Notes: generated from the letters alone by a model not told the origin. 64,000 bases of DNA from Hoeflea phototrophica DFL-43 (GCF_000154705.2 NZ_CM002917.1:3483853-3547852); one strand, 5' to 3'. Counted from the stretch's first letter, positions 1 to 9,120 are shown. A program made the numbers and translations.

Positions 1-401
1 CAGGAATCAAGCGCATTGGAGAGCAGAACCTCAACCTGCTGGTTGGTCGGTTCCGCTCCACCTGCAAGCAGCAGCGACTGGCGGAAAATGACAACGCTTT
101 CCTGCTGCCAAAGGTCGAAATGCCCCATCAGCACCTGGCCATTGACATGGGACAAGAGCCGCATCACCTCGGTCACCCGCGCATCGGGAACCTTGATGTC
201 AAAGGCGCTGGCAATATGCAGCGCCTCGCAGTCTTCCATCCAGGAAAACGAAACATGATAATCGGTCCAATGGCCTTCGACGGTCATCGCGATTTCATGT
301 TCGCCGGAGCGTTCGAATGTCCAATCATTCGCCGCCGCCACGAATTCGATCATGTCCACTGGATTGGAATGCCGTTCGAATTCGAAATTACTAAGATTCA
401 T
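1..401 (-). CDS. YbjN domain-containing protein (3' end cut by window edge)
   Basis: The reading frame on the minus strand starts at the ATG at 401 (MNLSNFEFERHSNPVD...) and runs off the left edge without a stop, so the C-terminus is missing. The visible 133 residues resemble the YbjN family (type III secretion chaperone-like fold) that is widespread in Hyphomicrobiales; the segment around residues 45-60 (VEGHWTDYHVSFSW) is typical of it. No enzymatic role is known for the family; a chaperone-like or regulatory job is inference from the fold. There is no signal peptide, so the protein should be cytoplasmic. Confidence 0.82.
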   Translation of the reverse strand, partial: MNLSNFEFERHSNPVDMIEFVAAANDWTFERSGEHEIAMTVEGHWTDYHVSFSWMEDCEALHIASAFDIKVPDARVTEVMRLLSHVNGQVLMGHFDLWQQESVVIFRQSLLLAGGAEPTNQQVEVLLSNALDS

Positions 402-737
402 GCCCCACCTGGTTCCCTTTGACGTCTTTGCGAACCGACGCTGCCGGTCGCTCAAAAGACGGTACTTTTTGCATGAGTCAGAGGACGCCCTTGTGGGTTC
501 GCCGCCGCGACTCCCACCAGGGCTTTTTGCTGCCCGATCCGAATCATCATTTAGAATCAGTGTATAAATGCAGACTCGGAGCGCCAGTCCCTCGCTTGCA
601 TTTTGTCAGGGAGAGCCTGTGGACCGACCTGCGAAAATGATTCCGCCGTGACTCATAACTGACTCACGCAAAAGGCTTTTTGAGCTTCGGTTGCCGGTGG
701 AAAACCTGTGCAAAAAAAATTGGGCAAACCGGCCGGG
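402..737. other. Intergenic region with hairpins and no gene
   Basis: This 336-base gap separates two minus-strand genes. No convincing frame was seen. It contains a plus-strand hairpin followed by a T-run (487-528), the T-rich end of the UbiK-like gene's transcript (712-745), and three TGAGTCA/GACTCA-like heptamers near 475, 649 and 660. The promoter of the YbjN gene must lie in its left half, but I could not assign boxes with confidence. Confidence 0.5.
487..528 (+). terminator. Terminator-like hairpin with no plus-strand gene upstream
   Basis: An 11-bp stem with one mismatch (487-497 pairs with 513-523) and a 15-base loop is followed directly by TTTTT at 524-528. This is the form of a rho-independent terminator reading rightward, yet the flanking genes both read leftward. 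It may end a small RNA or simply be a structured repeat. Confidence 0.4.
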
Positions 738-745
738 TCAGGCCT
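712..745 (-). terminator. Putative terminator of the UbiK-like gene
   Basis: Just after the stop codon of the UbiK-like gene the minus strand has a short GGCC-rich hairpin followed by eight T residues (complement of 712-719). The stem is weak but the T8 tract is unusual in this GC-rich DNA. Confidence 0.45.
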
Positions 746-1058
746 TCTTGGAAGGTCCGCGCCTGGCTGCAGCAGGTTTTGCTGTCGATTGGGCCTTCGA
801 AGCGGGTTTGGAGCCGAGTTTTTGTTCGAGTTCCGCAAGCCGCGCGGCCAGCGCATCGTTTTCCTCACGCGCCTTTACCGCCATCTCGCGGACCGCCTCG
901 AATTCCTCTCGCTTGACCAGGTCCATCGAATTGATCAGCCGTTCAAGCTGGGCCTGGATCGCAGTCTCCGCCTCACGGCGCACGCCCTGCGCCGCACCCG
1001 CCGCATCGGTCATCAGCTTGGCAAGTTCATCGAGAATGCGGTTGGATCCGTTGTTCAT
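738..1058 (-). CDS. Accessory factor UbiK family protein (BMFP)
   Basis: The 106-residue protein begins MNNGSNRILDELAKLMTDAAG and is predicted to be almost wholly helical, with a C-terminal coiled coil (LAARLAELEQKLG) and a basic Ala/Lys-rich tail. This is the layout of the BMFP/UbiK family, whose enterobacterial member assists ubiquinone biosynthesis and binds membranes. The start at 1058 was chosen because AGGG lies nine bases upstream; an in-frame ATG at 1067 is an alternative. It stands alone, divergent from lgt. A role in ubiquinone assembly here is inferred from the family. Confidence 0.8.
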   Translation of the reverse strand: MNNGSNRILDELAKLMTDAAGAAQGVRREAETAIQAQLERLINSMDLVKREEFEAVREMAVKAREENDALAARLAELEQKLGSKPASKAQSTAKPAAARRGPSKKA

Positions 1059-1288
1059 GATTTTCATCCCTGCGTTCGCATGGTTTTGAGGCAATAAACG
1101 TGATCTTGAGGTAAGCGCTCCGGCTGGCAGTTGCAAGCAGCACAATTGCCGCAAGCCTTGCGCAAAGCCCATATGCCATGCAACACGGGCAAATTACGCG
1201 GAGCAAGCGGCCCGGAAACGGCCACAAATCCGCGTCACGAACCAAGGCCGAAGTCGCAGGCGGCTGACCTGGCAGGGAGGACCGCGCA

Positions 1289-2122
1289 TTGGACTACATG
1301 GCTGCGATGCTGTCGCTGATGAGTTTTCCGGATATCGATCCGGTCCTTATATCTCTTGGCCCGCTGCATATCCGCTGGTACGGCATCGCCTACGTCGTGG
1401 GCATCCTGCTCGGCTGGCGCTATGCAAGGCGGCTCGCCGCCAACACCAGTCTTTGGCCCGGCGGACGCTCCCCGATCACGCCGCTGGATATGGATGACTT
1501 CCTTGTCTGGGCGACGATCGGCATCGTTGCCGGCGGTCGCATCGGCTACATCCTGTTTTATGATTTCGCCGCCATTGCCGCCAATCCGTTCCGGGCCTTG
1601 GAAATCTGGAATGGCGGCATGTCGTTTCATGGCGGTGTGCTGGGCACGCTGCTGGCAATGGTTCTGTTTGCCCGCAGCCGCAAAATCCCTGTTTTCAACC
1701 TGTTCGATGTGGTCTGCGCCGTGGTGCCGGTCGGCATTTTCTTTGGCCGCGTCGCCAACTTCATCAACGCCGAACTCTGGGGACGCCTCACAGACGTGCC
1801 CTGGGCCTTTGTCTTTCCCACCGGAGGACCGTTTCCCCGCCATCCAACCCAGCTTTATGAGGCAGCTCTCGAAGGGCTGTTGCTGCTCGCTGTCCTGGCC
1901 GCCCTGATCTATCGGCGCGGTGCGCTGGCTTCACCCGGCCTGATCGCCGGCTGCTTTCTCATAGGCTATGCTCTTTCCCGCATTGCAGTCGAATTCTACC
2001 GCGAACCCGACGCCCATATCGGCTTTCTGTTCGGCGGCTGGTTGACCATGGGAATGGTGCTGTCGACGCCGATGATCGCTGTCGGCCTCTGGGCCGTGCT
2101 GTCGGCTCGGTCGCGCGCCTGA
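1289..2122 (+). CDS. lgt: Prolipoprotein diacylglyceryl transferase
   Basis: Lgt transfers a diacylglyceryl group from phosphatidylglycerol to the lipobox cysteine of prolipoproteins in the inner membrane. The 277-residue protein has about seven hydrophobic segments and the family landmarks: the HGGVLG motif near residue 113, the Lgt signature GRVANFINAELWGR at about 152-165, and HPTQLYEA near 185. I take the TTG at 1289 as the start because GGGAGG lies eight bases upstream; the ATG at 1298 is less well placed. The next gene begins 23 bases downstream, suggesting cotranscription. The lipoprotein at 5426 would be a substrate. Confidence 0.96.
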   Translation: MDYMAAMLSLMSFPDIDPVLISLGPLHIRWYGIAYVVGILLGWRYARRLAANTSLWPGGRSPITPLDMDDFLVWATIGIVAGGRIGYILFYDFAAIAANPFRALEIWNGGMSFHGGVLGTLLAMVLFARSRKIPVFNLFDVVCAVVPVGIFFGRVANFINAELWGRLTDVPWAFVFPTGGPFPRHPTQLYEAALEGLLLLAVLAALIYRRGALASPGLIAGCFLIGYALSRIAVEFYREPDAHIGFLFGGWLTMGMVLSTPMIAVGLWAVLSARSRA

Positions 2123-2145
2123 GTGAAACCAGGAAGATCAGCGCC

Positions 2146-3282
2146 ATGAACCTGCCCCCCAAATCAAGCACCCCTCCGCTGAGGACCCCGCTGGCTGAAA
2201 AGATGGCGCGGATCATCGAGCAGGCAGGACCGCTCAAGATCTCCGATTTCTTTGCCCTGTGCCTGGCCGACCCCGACCACGGCTATTATAAGACCCGCGA
2301 GCCTTTCGGCCGTTCCGGCGATTTCATCACCGCTCCGGAAGTGTCGCAATTGTTCGGTGAGATGATCGGTGTGTTCCTGGTCCACGCCTGGCAAGCGCAG
2401 GGTGCGCCGGATCAGGTGCGGATCGCCGAGATCGGGCCTGGCCGCGGCACTTTGATGTCGGATGCGTTGCGTGTGATCGCCAAGCTCGCTCCCGATCTCT
2501 ACGCCAACGCCACCATCCACATGGTCGAGACCAGCGACCGGCTGCGCAATGAGCAGCGCCAGACGCTGGTCCGCATCAAGGACCGGATATGCTGGCATCA
2601 GGCTTTCGAGGAGATCCCGGCCGGGTTCACCCTGATGGTCGCCAATGAGCTGTTTGACGCGATTCCCATCCACCAGTTCGTCAAGACCCCCAACGGATTT
2701 CGCGAACGCGTGGTCGGCCTCGACGAAAACGGCCGCCTCGCCTTCGGGATTGGCACCGGCAGTTTCGACCCCTCTCTGCTGCCCGTTGATGAGGCGGCTG
2801 TGCCCGAAGGAGAGATCTTCGAGCTTGCACCGGCGCGGTCGGCAGTCATGCAAGCCGTGGCGTCCAAGCTGGTCCGCGACGGCGGAACCGCGCTCTCCAT
2901 CGATTACGGCCATCTGGTCACCGGCTTCGGGGATACCTTGCAGGCTGTGTACCGGCATGAATTCGACACCCCTCTGGCCCGACCCGGGGAAGCCGATCTG
3001 ACCAGCCATGTGGATTTTCAGGCCCTTGCCGAAGCCGCCGTGGCCGCGGGAGCGCATCTGCACCGGCCCCTGACCCAGGGCGAATTCCTGGTGGGACTGG
3101 GCCTGGTCGAGCGCGCCGGCGCACTCGGATCAGGTCGCGACGCATTGACCCAGGCGGCGATACGCGATGCGGTCAACCGGCTCGCCGGAGAGGGCGAAGG
3201 CCGCATGGGAGCGCTGTTCAAGGTGCTCGCAATAAGCGGCGCACAAGTCAGAATTGCCCCGTTTGATCCGGCCTCAGCTTGA
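2146..3282 (+). CDS. Class I SAM-dependent methyltransferase, MidA/NDUFAF7 family
   Basis: This 378-residue protein belongs to the COG1565 family, whose mitochondrial member NDUFAF7 methylates an arginine of complex I. Visible marks are the SAM-binding glycine loop EIGPGRGTL near residue 98, DHGYYKTREPFGRSGDF in the N-terminal part, and ANELFDAIP near residue 168. It follows lgt by 23 bases, an order common in rhizobia. The substrate in bacteria is not established; a respiratory-complex role is inference from the mitochondrial homologue. Confidence 0.9.
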   Translation: MNLPPKSSTPPLRTPLAEKMARIIEQAGPLKISDFFALCLADPDHGYYKTREPFGRSGDFITAPEVSQLFGEMIGVFLVHAWQAQGAPDQVRIAEIGPGRGTLMSDALRVIAKLAPDLYANATIHMVETSDRLRNEQRQTLVRIKDRICWHQAFEEIPAGFTLMVANELFDAIPIHQFVKTPNGFRERVVGLDENGRLAFGIGTGSFDPSLLPVDEAAVPEGEIFELAPARSAVMQAVASKLVRDGGTALSIDYGHLVTGFGDTLQAVYRHEFDTPLARPGEADLTSHVDFQALAEAAVAAGAHLHRPLTQGEFLVGLGLVERAGALGSGRDALTQAAIRDAVNRLAGEGEGRMGALFKVLAISGAQVRIAPFDPASA

Positions 3283-3386
3283 TATCTGCATTTGACAGAC
3301 GCGGCGCAGATGGCCACCATTTGCGCGCAAACGAGGATTAAGCTGCGGATTCGGCATCCCTGCGGGGCCGATGGGAGGACCAAATC

Positions 3387-4205
3387 ATGACGCTTGACCG
3401 CCACGGACCGAACCCGGTCCGCAGCACCATGCTGGATGGCGCCTCTGGTGATGGGCGCATTGCCCATGGCTTTTTCAGCCGTGTGGGCGGCGTCTCCCGT
3501 GGGATTTACCGTGGCTTGAATGTGGGGCTCGGCTCCGATGACGATCGCGCCGATGTGATGGAAAACCGCGCCCGGGTCAGCGGCTGGTTCGCCCAGGATC
3601 CGTCCAGGCTGGTAACCGTGCACCAGGTGCACTCGCCCGATGTTCATGTCGCAACACCAGACAATGCAACCGATCGCCCCAAAGCCGATGCCCTTGTCAC
3701 CAACACACCGGGATTGGTGATCGGCGTCCTCACCGCCGATTGCGGGCCGGTGCTTTTTGCCGATCCGCAATCCGGTGTCGTCGGCGCGGCCCATGCGGGC
3801 TGGCGCGGCGCATTCGATGGCGTGCTTGAAAACACGGTCAAAGCCATGGAAAGGCTCGGCGCCTCGCGCACCCGTATCACCGCTGTTCTTGGCCCATCGA
3901 TAAGTCAGGCCAATTACGAGGTCGGACCGGAATTCGTCGAACGCTTCATTCAGCGCGACACTGCCCATAAGGCCTACTTCAAACCGTCGGACAAACCTGG
4001 GCACTCGATGTTTGACTTGAGGCAGCTGACACTCGACAGGCTGCGTGCTTGCGGGGTGCAGGCAGAGATGGTCAGCGACTGCACCTATGCGGACGAGGAC
4101 GCCTGGTTTTCCTATCGCCGTTCCACACACCGCAACGAACCCGATTACGGACGACAGATATCCGCCATCACCATAAAGGAGGACCCCCATGGCCCTGCAT
4201 TTTGA
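3387..4205 (+). CDS. pgeF: Peptidoglycan editing factor PgeF (laccase-domain, Cu-oxidase_4)
   Basis: The 272-residue protein carries the family's putative metal site: VHQVHSPDVHV at about 77-87, ADCGPVLF near 116 and AAHAGWRG near 134, supplying the conserved His, Cys and His. PgeF of E. coli removes L-Ser-containing errors from peptidoglycan precursors; older annotation calls the family polyphenol oxidase or YfiH, and mammalian relatives act on purine nucleosides. Its last 17 bases overlap the start of the M24-fold gene, whose ribosome-binding site lies inside this coding sequence, so the two are probably translationally coupled. Confidence 0.92.
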   Translation: MTLDRHGPNPVRSTMLDGASGDGRIAHGFFSRVGGVSRGIYRGLNVGLGSDDDRADVMENRARVSGWFAQDPSRLVTVHQVHSPDVHVATPDNATDRPKADALVTNTPGLVIGVLTADCGPVLFADPQSGVVGAAHAGWRGAFDGVLENTVKAMERLGASRTRITAVLGPSISQANYEVGPEFVERFIQRDTAHKAYFKPSDKPGHSMFDLRQLTLDRLRACGVQAEMVSDCTYADEDAWFSYRRSTHRNEPDYGRQISAITIKEDPHGPAF

Positions 4206-5355
4206 ACGTGAGGAATACGCCGCCCGTTTGAGCAAGCTGACGGCGAGCATGCGCGACGAGAACATCGACGCCATGTTGCTGTTCGCCCAGGAGAGCATGT
4301 ACTGGCTGACCGGCTACGACACCTTCGGCTTCTGCTTTTTCCAGTGCCTGGTGGTCAAGGCGGACGGGAGCATGACCTTGCTCACCCGCTCTGCCGACCT
4401 GCGTCAGGCGCGCCAGACATCCAACATTGAGCGGATCGTGGTGTGGACCGACCGGACCAAGGCCGATCCGGCGATGGATCTGAAGAACCTGCTGTCGGAT
4501 CTCGACCTTCTCGGCACCCGCATCGGCGTCGAATACGACACCCATGGCCTGACCGGTGCGAACTGCCACAAGCTCGACAACCAGTTGCAGAGCTTTGCCG
4601 AACTGATTGACGCCTCCTACATGGTCAGCCGTCTGCGGTTGATCAAAAGCCCGGCGGAGATCGTTTATGCCCGTCGCGCAGCCGAACTTGCGGATGCGGC
4701 GCTGGACGCGGCCATGCTGCTGGTCAAGCCGGGGGCCAACGAAGCCGATATTCTCGCCGCCATGCAGGGCGCGGTCTTTGCCGGCGGCGGTGATTACCCG
4801 GCCAATGAGTTCATCATCGGTTCGGGCGAAGACGCCCTTTTGTGCCGCTACAAGGCCGGACGCCGCAAACTCGATGCCAACGACCAGCTGACGCTCGAAT
4901 GGGCCGGCAGCTACGCCCATTACCATGCGGCCATGATGCGCACGATCATCATCGGCGAACCGTCGGCGCGCCACATCGAGCTCTACGATGCCTGCCGCGA
5001 AGCCATGGGCGCAATCACCGAAATCCTCAAGCCCGGAACGACGTTCGGCGACGTGTTTGATGCCCATGCCGACGTCATGGACGAACGCGGCCTGACCCGG
5101 CACCGGCTCAATGCCTGCGGCTACTCGCTCGGCGCACGCTTTACCCCGAGCTGGATGGAGCACCAGATGTTCCACGATGGAAACCCGCTCGCCATCGAAC
5201 CCGACATGACACTGTTCGTGCACATGATCATCATGGATTCAGAAACCAACACGGCGATGAGCCTGGGGCAGACCTATTTGACCACAAATGCAGAGGCAAT
5301 ATCGCTGTCAGCAAAACCCCTTGATCTCATTGTTGTGCCAGCGGGAAAACCGTGA
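4189..5355 (+). CDS. M24-fold (pita-bread) protein without metal ligands, creatinase/ectoine hydrolase-like
   Basis: The 388-residue protein has the creatinase N-terminal domain (about 1-150) and an M24 C-terminal domain (about 160-375). Standard annotation would be Xaa-Pro aminopeptidase. By eye alignment the usual five metal ligands are not kept: the first Asp is Glu237, the second is Ala248, the histidine of the GHG motif falls at Cys310 in NACGYSLG, and neither late glutamate is evident (FVHMIIMD; MSLGQTYL). Metal-free members of this fold include creatinase and ectoine hydrolase, so a C-N hydrolase on a small molecule is more likely than a metallopeptidase. A strong AAAGGAGG sits inside pgeF just before the start. 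The substrate is unknown. Confidence 0.85.
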   Translation: MALHFEREEYAARLSKLTASMRDENIDAMLLFAQESMYWLTGYDTFGFCFFQCLVVKADGSMTLLTRSADLRQARQTSNIERIVVWTDRTKADPAMDLKNLLSDLDLLGTRIGVEYDTHGLTGANCHKLDNQLQSFAELIDASYMVSRLRLIKSPAEIVYARRAAELADAALDAAMLLVKPGANEADILAAMQGAVFAGGGDYPANEFIIGSGEDALLCRYKAGRRKLDANDQLTLEWAGSYAHYHAAMMRTIIIGEPSARHIELYDACREAMGAITEILKPGTTFGDVFDAHADVMDERGLTRHRLNACGYSLGARFTPSWMEHQMFHDGNPLAIEPDMTLFVHMIIMDSETNTAMSLGQTYLTTNAEAISLSAKPLDLIVVPAGKP

Positions 5356-5425
5356 CGCAAACACCCTGCAATTGACAGGTCCGCCCCCTAGATTTCATAA
5401 CAGTGTCAGCGAACGGGCGGGAAGC

Positions 5426-6022
5426 ATGAGGCAAGCTATCAAGATCATAGGCGCATTGGCCCTCGTAGGGCTCTTGGCTAGCGGCTGCAACAGCACCGAT
5501 ACGCTTGCGCCAATTCCGGGCGATGGGGCACCGGTGGATGATCAAGCCAGCGCGCCCCTGCTCGGCGATCCTGGCCAACCCGCGGGCACCGCACCGGCAA
5601 CGCCGGCTCTCGCAGCACCGGCCACCGCTTCGCCAACACTCACATCGCTCCCCGCAGGCCAGGTCCGTGGCCAGATCCGCTTCATGCCGGTGATCGGCGC
5701 GCCGGTGAATGCCGTCACGCCGCTGTCGCGGCAACTGGCCGTCGAAGCCCGCAACCGCGGACTGGCGATTTTGAGCGCATCAGCCCCTGGCGGCGACCAT
5801 GTGCTCAAGGGGTACTTCTCCGCCGAGACCTTCAACGGCCAGACAACGGTGTTCTATGTCTGGGATATTCTGGACCCATCGGGCGCGCGGCTCCACCGCA
5901 TTCAAGGTCAGGAAGCATTTCCGGGCAGCGCCGGTGATCCCTGGGCCTCGGTTCCGGCAAATGTGATGGAGCGCATCGCCACCCGCTCGATCGACGAATA
6001 CGCCAACTGGCGCGGACTTTGA
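5426..6022 (+). CDS. Small lipoprotein of unknown function
   Basis: The 198-residue protein starts with a lipoprotein signal peptide ending in the lipobox LASGC, with the lipid-modified cysteine at residue 21. A Pro/Ala/Thr-rich linker (about 25-85) leads to a compact C-terminal domain (RFMPVIGAPVNAVTPL...VMERIATRSIDEYANW). I recognise no family with a known role; similar proteins occur across rhizobia. The start was fixed at 5426 because it alone gives a proper signal peptide. It sits 70 bases after the M24-fold gene and 198 bases before prs. Confidence 0.82.
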   Translation: MRQAIKIIGALALVGLLASGCNSTDTLAPIPGDGAPVDDQASAPLLGDPGQPAGTAPATPALAAPATASPTLTSLPAGQVRGQIRFMPVIGAPVNAVTPLSRQLAVEARNRGLAILSASAPGGDHVLKGYFSAETFNGQTTVFYVWDILDPSGARLHRIQGQEAFPGSAGDPWASVPANVMERIATRSIDEYANWRGL

Positions 6023-6111
6023 CAGGACAAGTCCTCGCCGCGTGACGCTTTGCCGGCTATTCGATTTCGCGATCATTCAACAGAAAAATAACCGCCGCAA
6101 ACAATGCGCCC

Positions 6112-6139
6112 TTGCAATCGTTCCAAGCACCGCTAAAAC
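6112..6139 (+). promoter_or_regulatory. Possible sigma-70 promoter of prs
   Basis: TTGCAA (6112-6117) and TAAAAC (6134-6139) are separated by 16 bases and lie about 80 bases before the prs start. Other pairs are possible in this 198-base gap. Confidence 0.35.
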
Positions 6140-6220
6140 GCGGGCAAACAGGTTGGCGTTCCGTCGCCATGGGCACTGAAGCTCATGAGGTGACGCAGCC
6201 AGAAAAACAGGCGGTCCCAG

Positions 6221-7159
<939 letters not shown>

Positions 7160-7163
7160 TCGC

Positions 7164-8498
7164 TTACCCCAGCAGGCTGAAGGCAACGCCTTCAAGCGTT
7201 GCAGCACCCAGAACCCAGAACAGATTGAGGTGAAAGCGCAACAGCGCGATTGCCGCACCTAGCGCAATAGCCAGTGCCGCAACATTGAGCGAGGCCACAT
7301 CCGGCTGAGGCAGGGTGAGCGGCCCGAAGCGGATTTCGCCAAGCTCGGCGAACAGCACATTGAGCGCGAACCACACCGCGAGATTGGCAATGACGCCCAC
7401 CACGGCGGCTGTAATCGCCGCCAGGCCCGCCGACAGCCATTTGACCGAGCGCAGTCGCTCGATATGGGGCGCACCCGCAAAGATCCAGAGGAAACACGGC
7501 GCAAAGGTAAAGAACAGCGCCACCGTTCCACCCAGAACGCCGCCCAACGCCGGGTCAAGCCCGGCCTCGCGCGCGCCTCCCAGAAAGCCCACAAAGACCA
7601 GAACCAGAATGAGCGGCCCCGGCGTTGTCTCGGCCAGGCCAAGACCCGCCAGCATGTCGCCGGGCATCAGCCAGCCATGCACCTCGACGGCCTGTTGCCC
7701 GACATAGGCCAGCACCGCATAGGCGCCGCCAAAGGTCACAATCGCCGCCTTGGAGAAAAACAGCGCCATTGCAGCAAACGCGTCTGGAATGCCAGGCAGC
7801 AGCAAAAGCAGAGCCAGAGGCCAGAGCCAGATCGCACCCCAGACAAGAATTGTCCGCAATGTGGGACCGGTCAGCCCCGGCAAGGCCTCTCGCTGCGGCT
7901 CGGCATCCAGGCTTGTCTGGACAGGCTCGTTCCCCAGCTCTGGCGGCCGGCTCAGCTTGGAGACCAGAATGCCGATCAGGCCTGCCCCCAGCACGATCAG
8001 CGGAAACGGCAGCTTCAACAGCGCGATCGCCACGAAGGCCGCGACAGCGAGCCCCCAGGCAAGACGTGATTTGAGTGCCCGGCGCGACACCTTCATCATT
8101 GCTTCGACCACGATTGCCAGCACCGCCGCCTTGAGCCCGAACAACACGCCCGCCACCACCGGCAGATCGCCATAGTGGAAGTACAGAGCGGACAACGCCA
8201 TGATCACGGCAAAGCCCGGCAGCACGAACAGGAGCCCGGCCAGAAGCCCGCCTTTGACCCCACGCAGCAGCCAGCCCGAATAGGTCGCCAACTGCATCGC
8301 TTCCGGCCCCGGCAGCAGCATGCAGAAATTCAGCGCATGCAGAAACCGCGGCTCATCAAGCCAGCCGCGCTCCTCAACCAGCTCGCGATGCATCAGCGAA
8401 ATCTGTCCGGCAGGGCCACCGAAGGAGAGAAGCCCGATGCGGCCGAAGACGCGGAACATCTCGCCATAGGATGGCGCATCGTCGTGACGCTCAGACAT
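7164..8498 (-). CDS. chrA: Chromate efflux transporter (CHR family)
   Basis: The 444-residue inner-membrane protein has two homologous CHR domains, each opening with an FGG motif: SFGGPAGQISLMHREL near residue 23 and FGGAYAVLAYVGQQ in the second half, followed by PGP motifs (LLPGPEAMQ; TTPGPLILV). The family exports chromate. The start at 8498 overlaps the stop of the rhodanese gene by eight bases, so the two are cotranscribed and coupled. Regulation would come through the folded leader upstream of the rhodanese. Sulfate or another oxyanion as substrate cannot be excluded. Confidence 0.93.
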   Translation of the reverse strand: MSERHDDAPSYGEMFRVFGRIGLLSFGGPAGQISLMHRELVEERGWLDEPRFLHALNFCMLLPGPEAMQLATYSGWLLRGVKGGLLAGLLFVLPGFAVIMALSALYFHYGDLPVVAGVLFGLKAAVLAIVVEAMMKVSRRALKSRLAWGLAVAAFVAIALLKLPFPLIVLGAGLIGILVSKLSRPPELGNEPVQTSLDAEPQREALPGLTGPTLRTILVWGAIWLWPLALLLLLPGIPDAFAAMALFFSKAAIVTFGGAYAVLAYVGQQAVEVHGWLMPGDMLAGLGLAETTPGPLILVLVFVGFLGGAREAGLDPALGGVLGGTVALFFTFAPCFLWIFAGAPHIERLRSVKWLSAGLAAITAAVVGVIANLAVWFALNVLFAELGEIRFGPLTLPQPDVASLNVAALAIALGAAIALLRFHLNLFWVLGAATLEGVAFSLLG

Positions 8499-8832
8499 CC
8501 GCGCGCTCCACTGGCGTGACCGGCAGGCCAGCCGCTTTCCACGCTTCAAACCCGCCCTCGACAATCACGGCCTCGATACCAGTGTCCGCCATAAACCCTC
8601 GCACCGCCTGGCTGACCTCATGCCCATGCACACAACACACGGCAACACGCATGCCCCTGTATGCATCAGCCCAGTTCGCGGCATCGAAGGGATGCCGCCA
8701 GACAGCGCCCGGCATGGCCAATCCCGACGCCAGCCGCGCCGTGGGTTTGCGGACATCGATAACAATCCATCTGTCCGGCTCATTTGCCAGATCAACGGGC
8801 GATATAGAGGTTTGATTGTGGTTTTGTGACAT
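8491..8832 (-). CDS. Rhodanese-domain protein in the chrA operon
   Basis: The 113-residue protein is one rhodanese domain with IDVRKPTARLASGLAMPGA and the active-site loop CVHGHEVSQ, nucleophile Cys67. The loop departs from the sulfurtransferase consensus CxxGxR by having Glu instead of Arg, so sulfane transfer may be altered; a reductase or oxyanion role is possible. I chose the ATG at 8832 because GGAG lies seven bases upstream; longer frames extend into the leader structure. It is the first gene of a two-gene operon with chrA, consistent with a function in chromate stress. Confidence 0.85.
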   Translation of the reverse strand: MSQNHNQTSISPVDLANEPDRWIVIDVRKPTARLASGLAMPGAVWRHPFDAANWADAYRGMRVAVCCVHGHEVSQAVRGFMADTGIEAVIVEGGFEAWKAAGLPVTPVERADV

Positions 8833-8836
8833 AGAC

Positions 8837-8924
8837 AAGCTCCGCAAGAAATTGCGTTGGTCGCGGAGCTTGGAGCCAGTCCACACAGCGGTAGGCTCTC
8901 AACGGGAGATCCGGATTTCCCCGT
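8837..8924 (-). promoter_or_regulatory. Structured 5' leader of rhodanese-chrA (candidate cis-regulatory RNA)
   Basis: The RNA upstream of the rhodanese start can form three successive hairpins: P1 pairs complement 8918-8924 with 8902-8909 (one bulge), P2 pairs 8894-8898 with 8873-8877, and P3 is a perfect 9-bp stem pairing 8863-8871 with 8837-8845. The 3' arm of P3 contains the GGAG that serves the rhodanese start, so folding P3 would block translation. From memory, conserved chrB RNA motifs have been described upstream of chromate genes in Alphaproteobacteria; I cannot test whether this is one of them. Confidence 0.55.
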
Positions 8925-8931
8925 GACCAGC

Positions 8932-8960
8932 AAACTAGCTGCTGCCCCGCCCAGGGTCAA
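8932..8960 (-). promoter_or_regulatory. Promoter of the rhodanese-chrA operon
   Basis: On the minus strand TTGACC (complement of 8955-8960) and TAGTTT (8932-8937) are 17 bases apart. Transcription would begin near 8925, at the 5' edge of the folded leader, giving a leader of about 95 bases. Confidence 0.55.
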
Positions 8961-9007
8961 TCGGTATAAACAAGGCATGGCTGCCGCCTCAAACACCGCC
9001 CAGAGCC

Positions 9008-9036
9008 TTGCATTCCCGCAACTGCTCCGCTATAGC
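9008..9036 (+). promoter_or_regulatory. Promoter of rplY
   Basis: TTGCAT (9008-9013) and TATAGC (9031-9036) with a 17-base spacer form a good sigma-70 type promoter. Transcription from about 9043 would give a leader of about 140 bases before the rplY start. Confidence 0.55.
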
Positions 9037-9078
9037 ACGCCCGTCCGTGCAGACACCCTTGGAGGCAACACGGATGAG

Positions 9079-9120
9079 GCGCCGTCTATCTCTTCAAAAG
9101 AGGCGGCGCTTGATGTTTTT
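9079..9120 (+). promoter_or_regulatory. Hairpin and T-run in the rplY leader (possible attenuator)
   Basis: GCGCCG at 9079-9084 pairs with CGGCGC at 9104-9109, with a second CTCTT/AAGAG stem inside. TTTTT follows at 9116-9120, seven bases after the stem. It lies between the promoter and the rplY start, so it could terminate or slow transcription of a ribosomal protein gene. Confidence 0.4.

Noticed and set aside
2164..3063. Long minus-strand frame opposite the MidA-like gene
   Set aside because: It is the complement of a well-supported methyltransferase gene, has no domain, and reflects high GC content.
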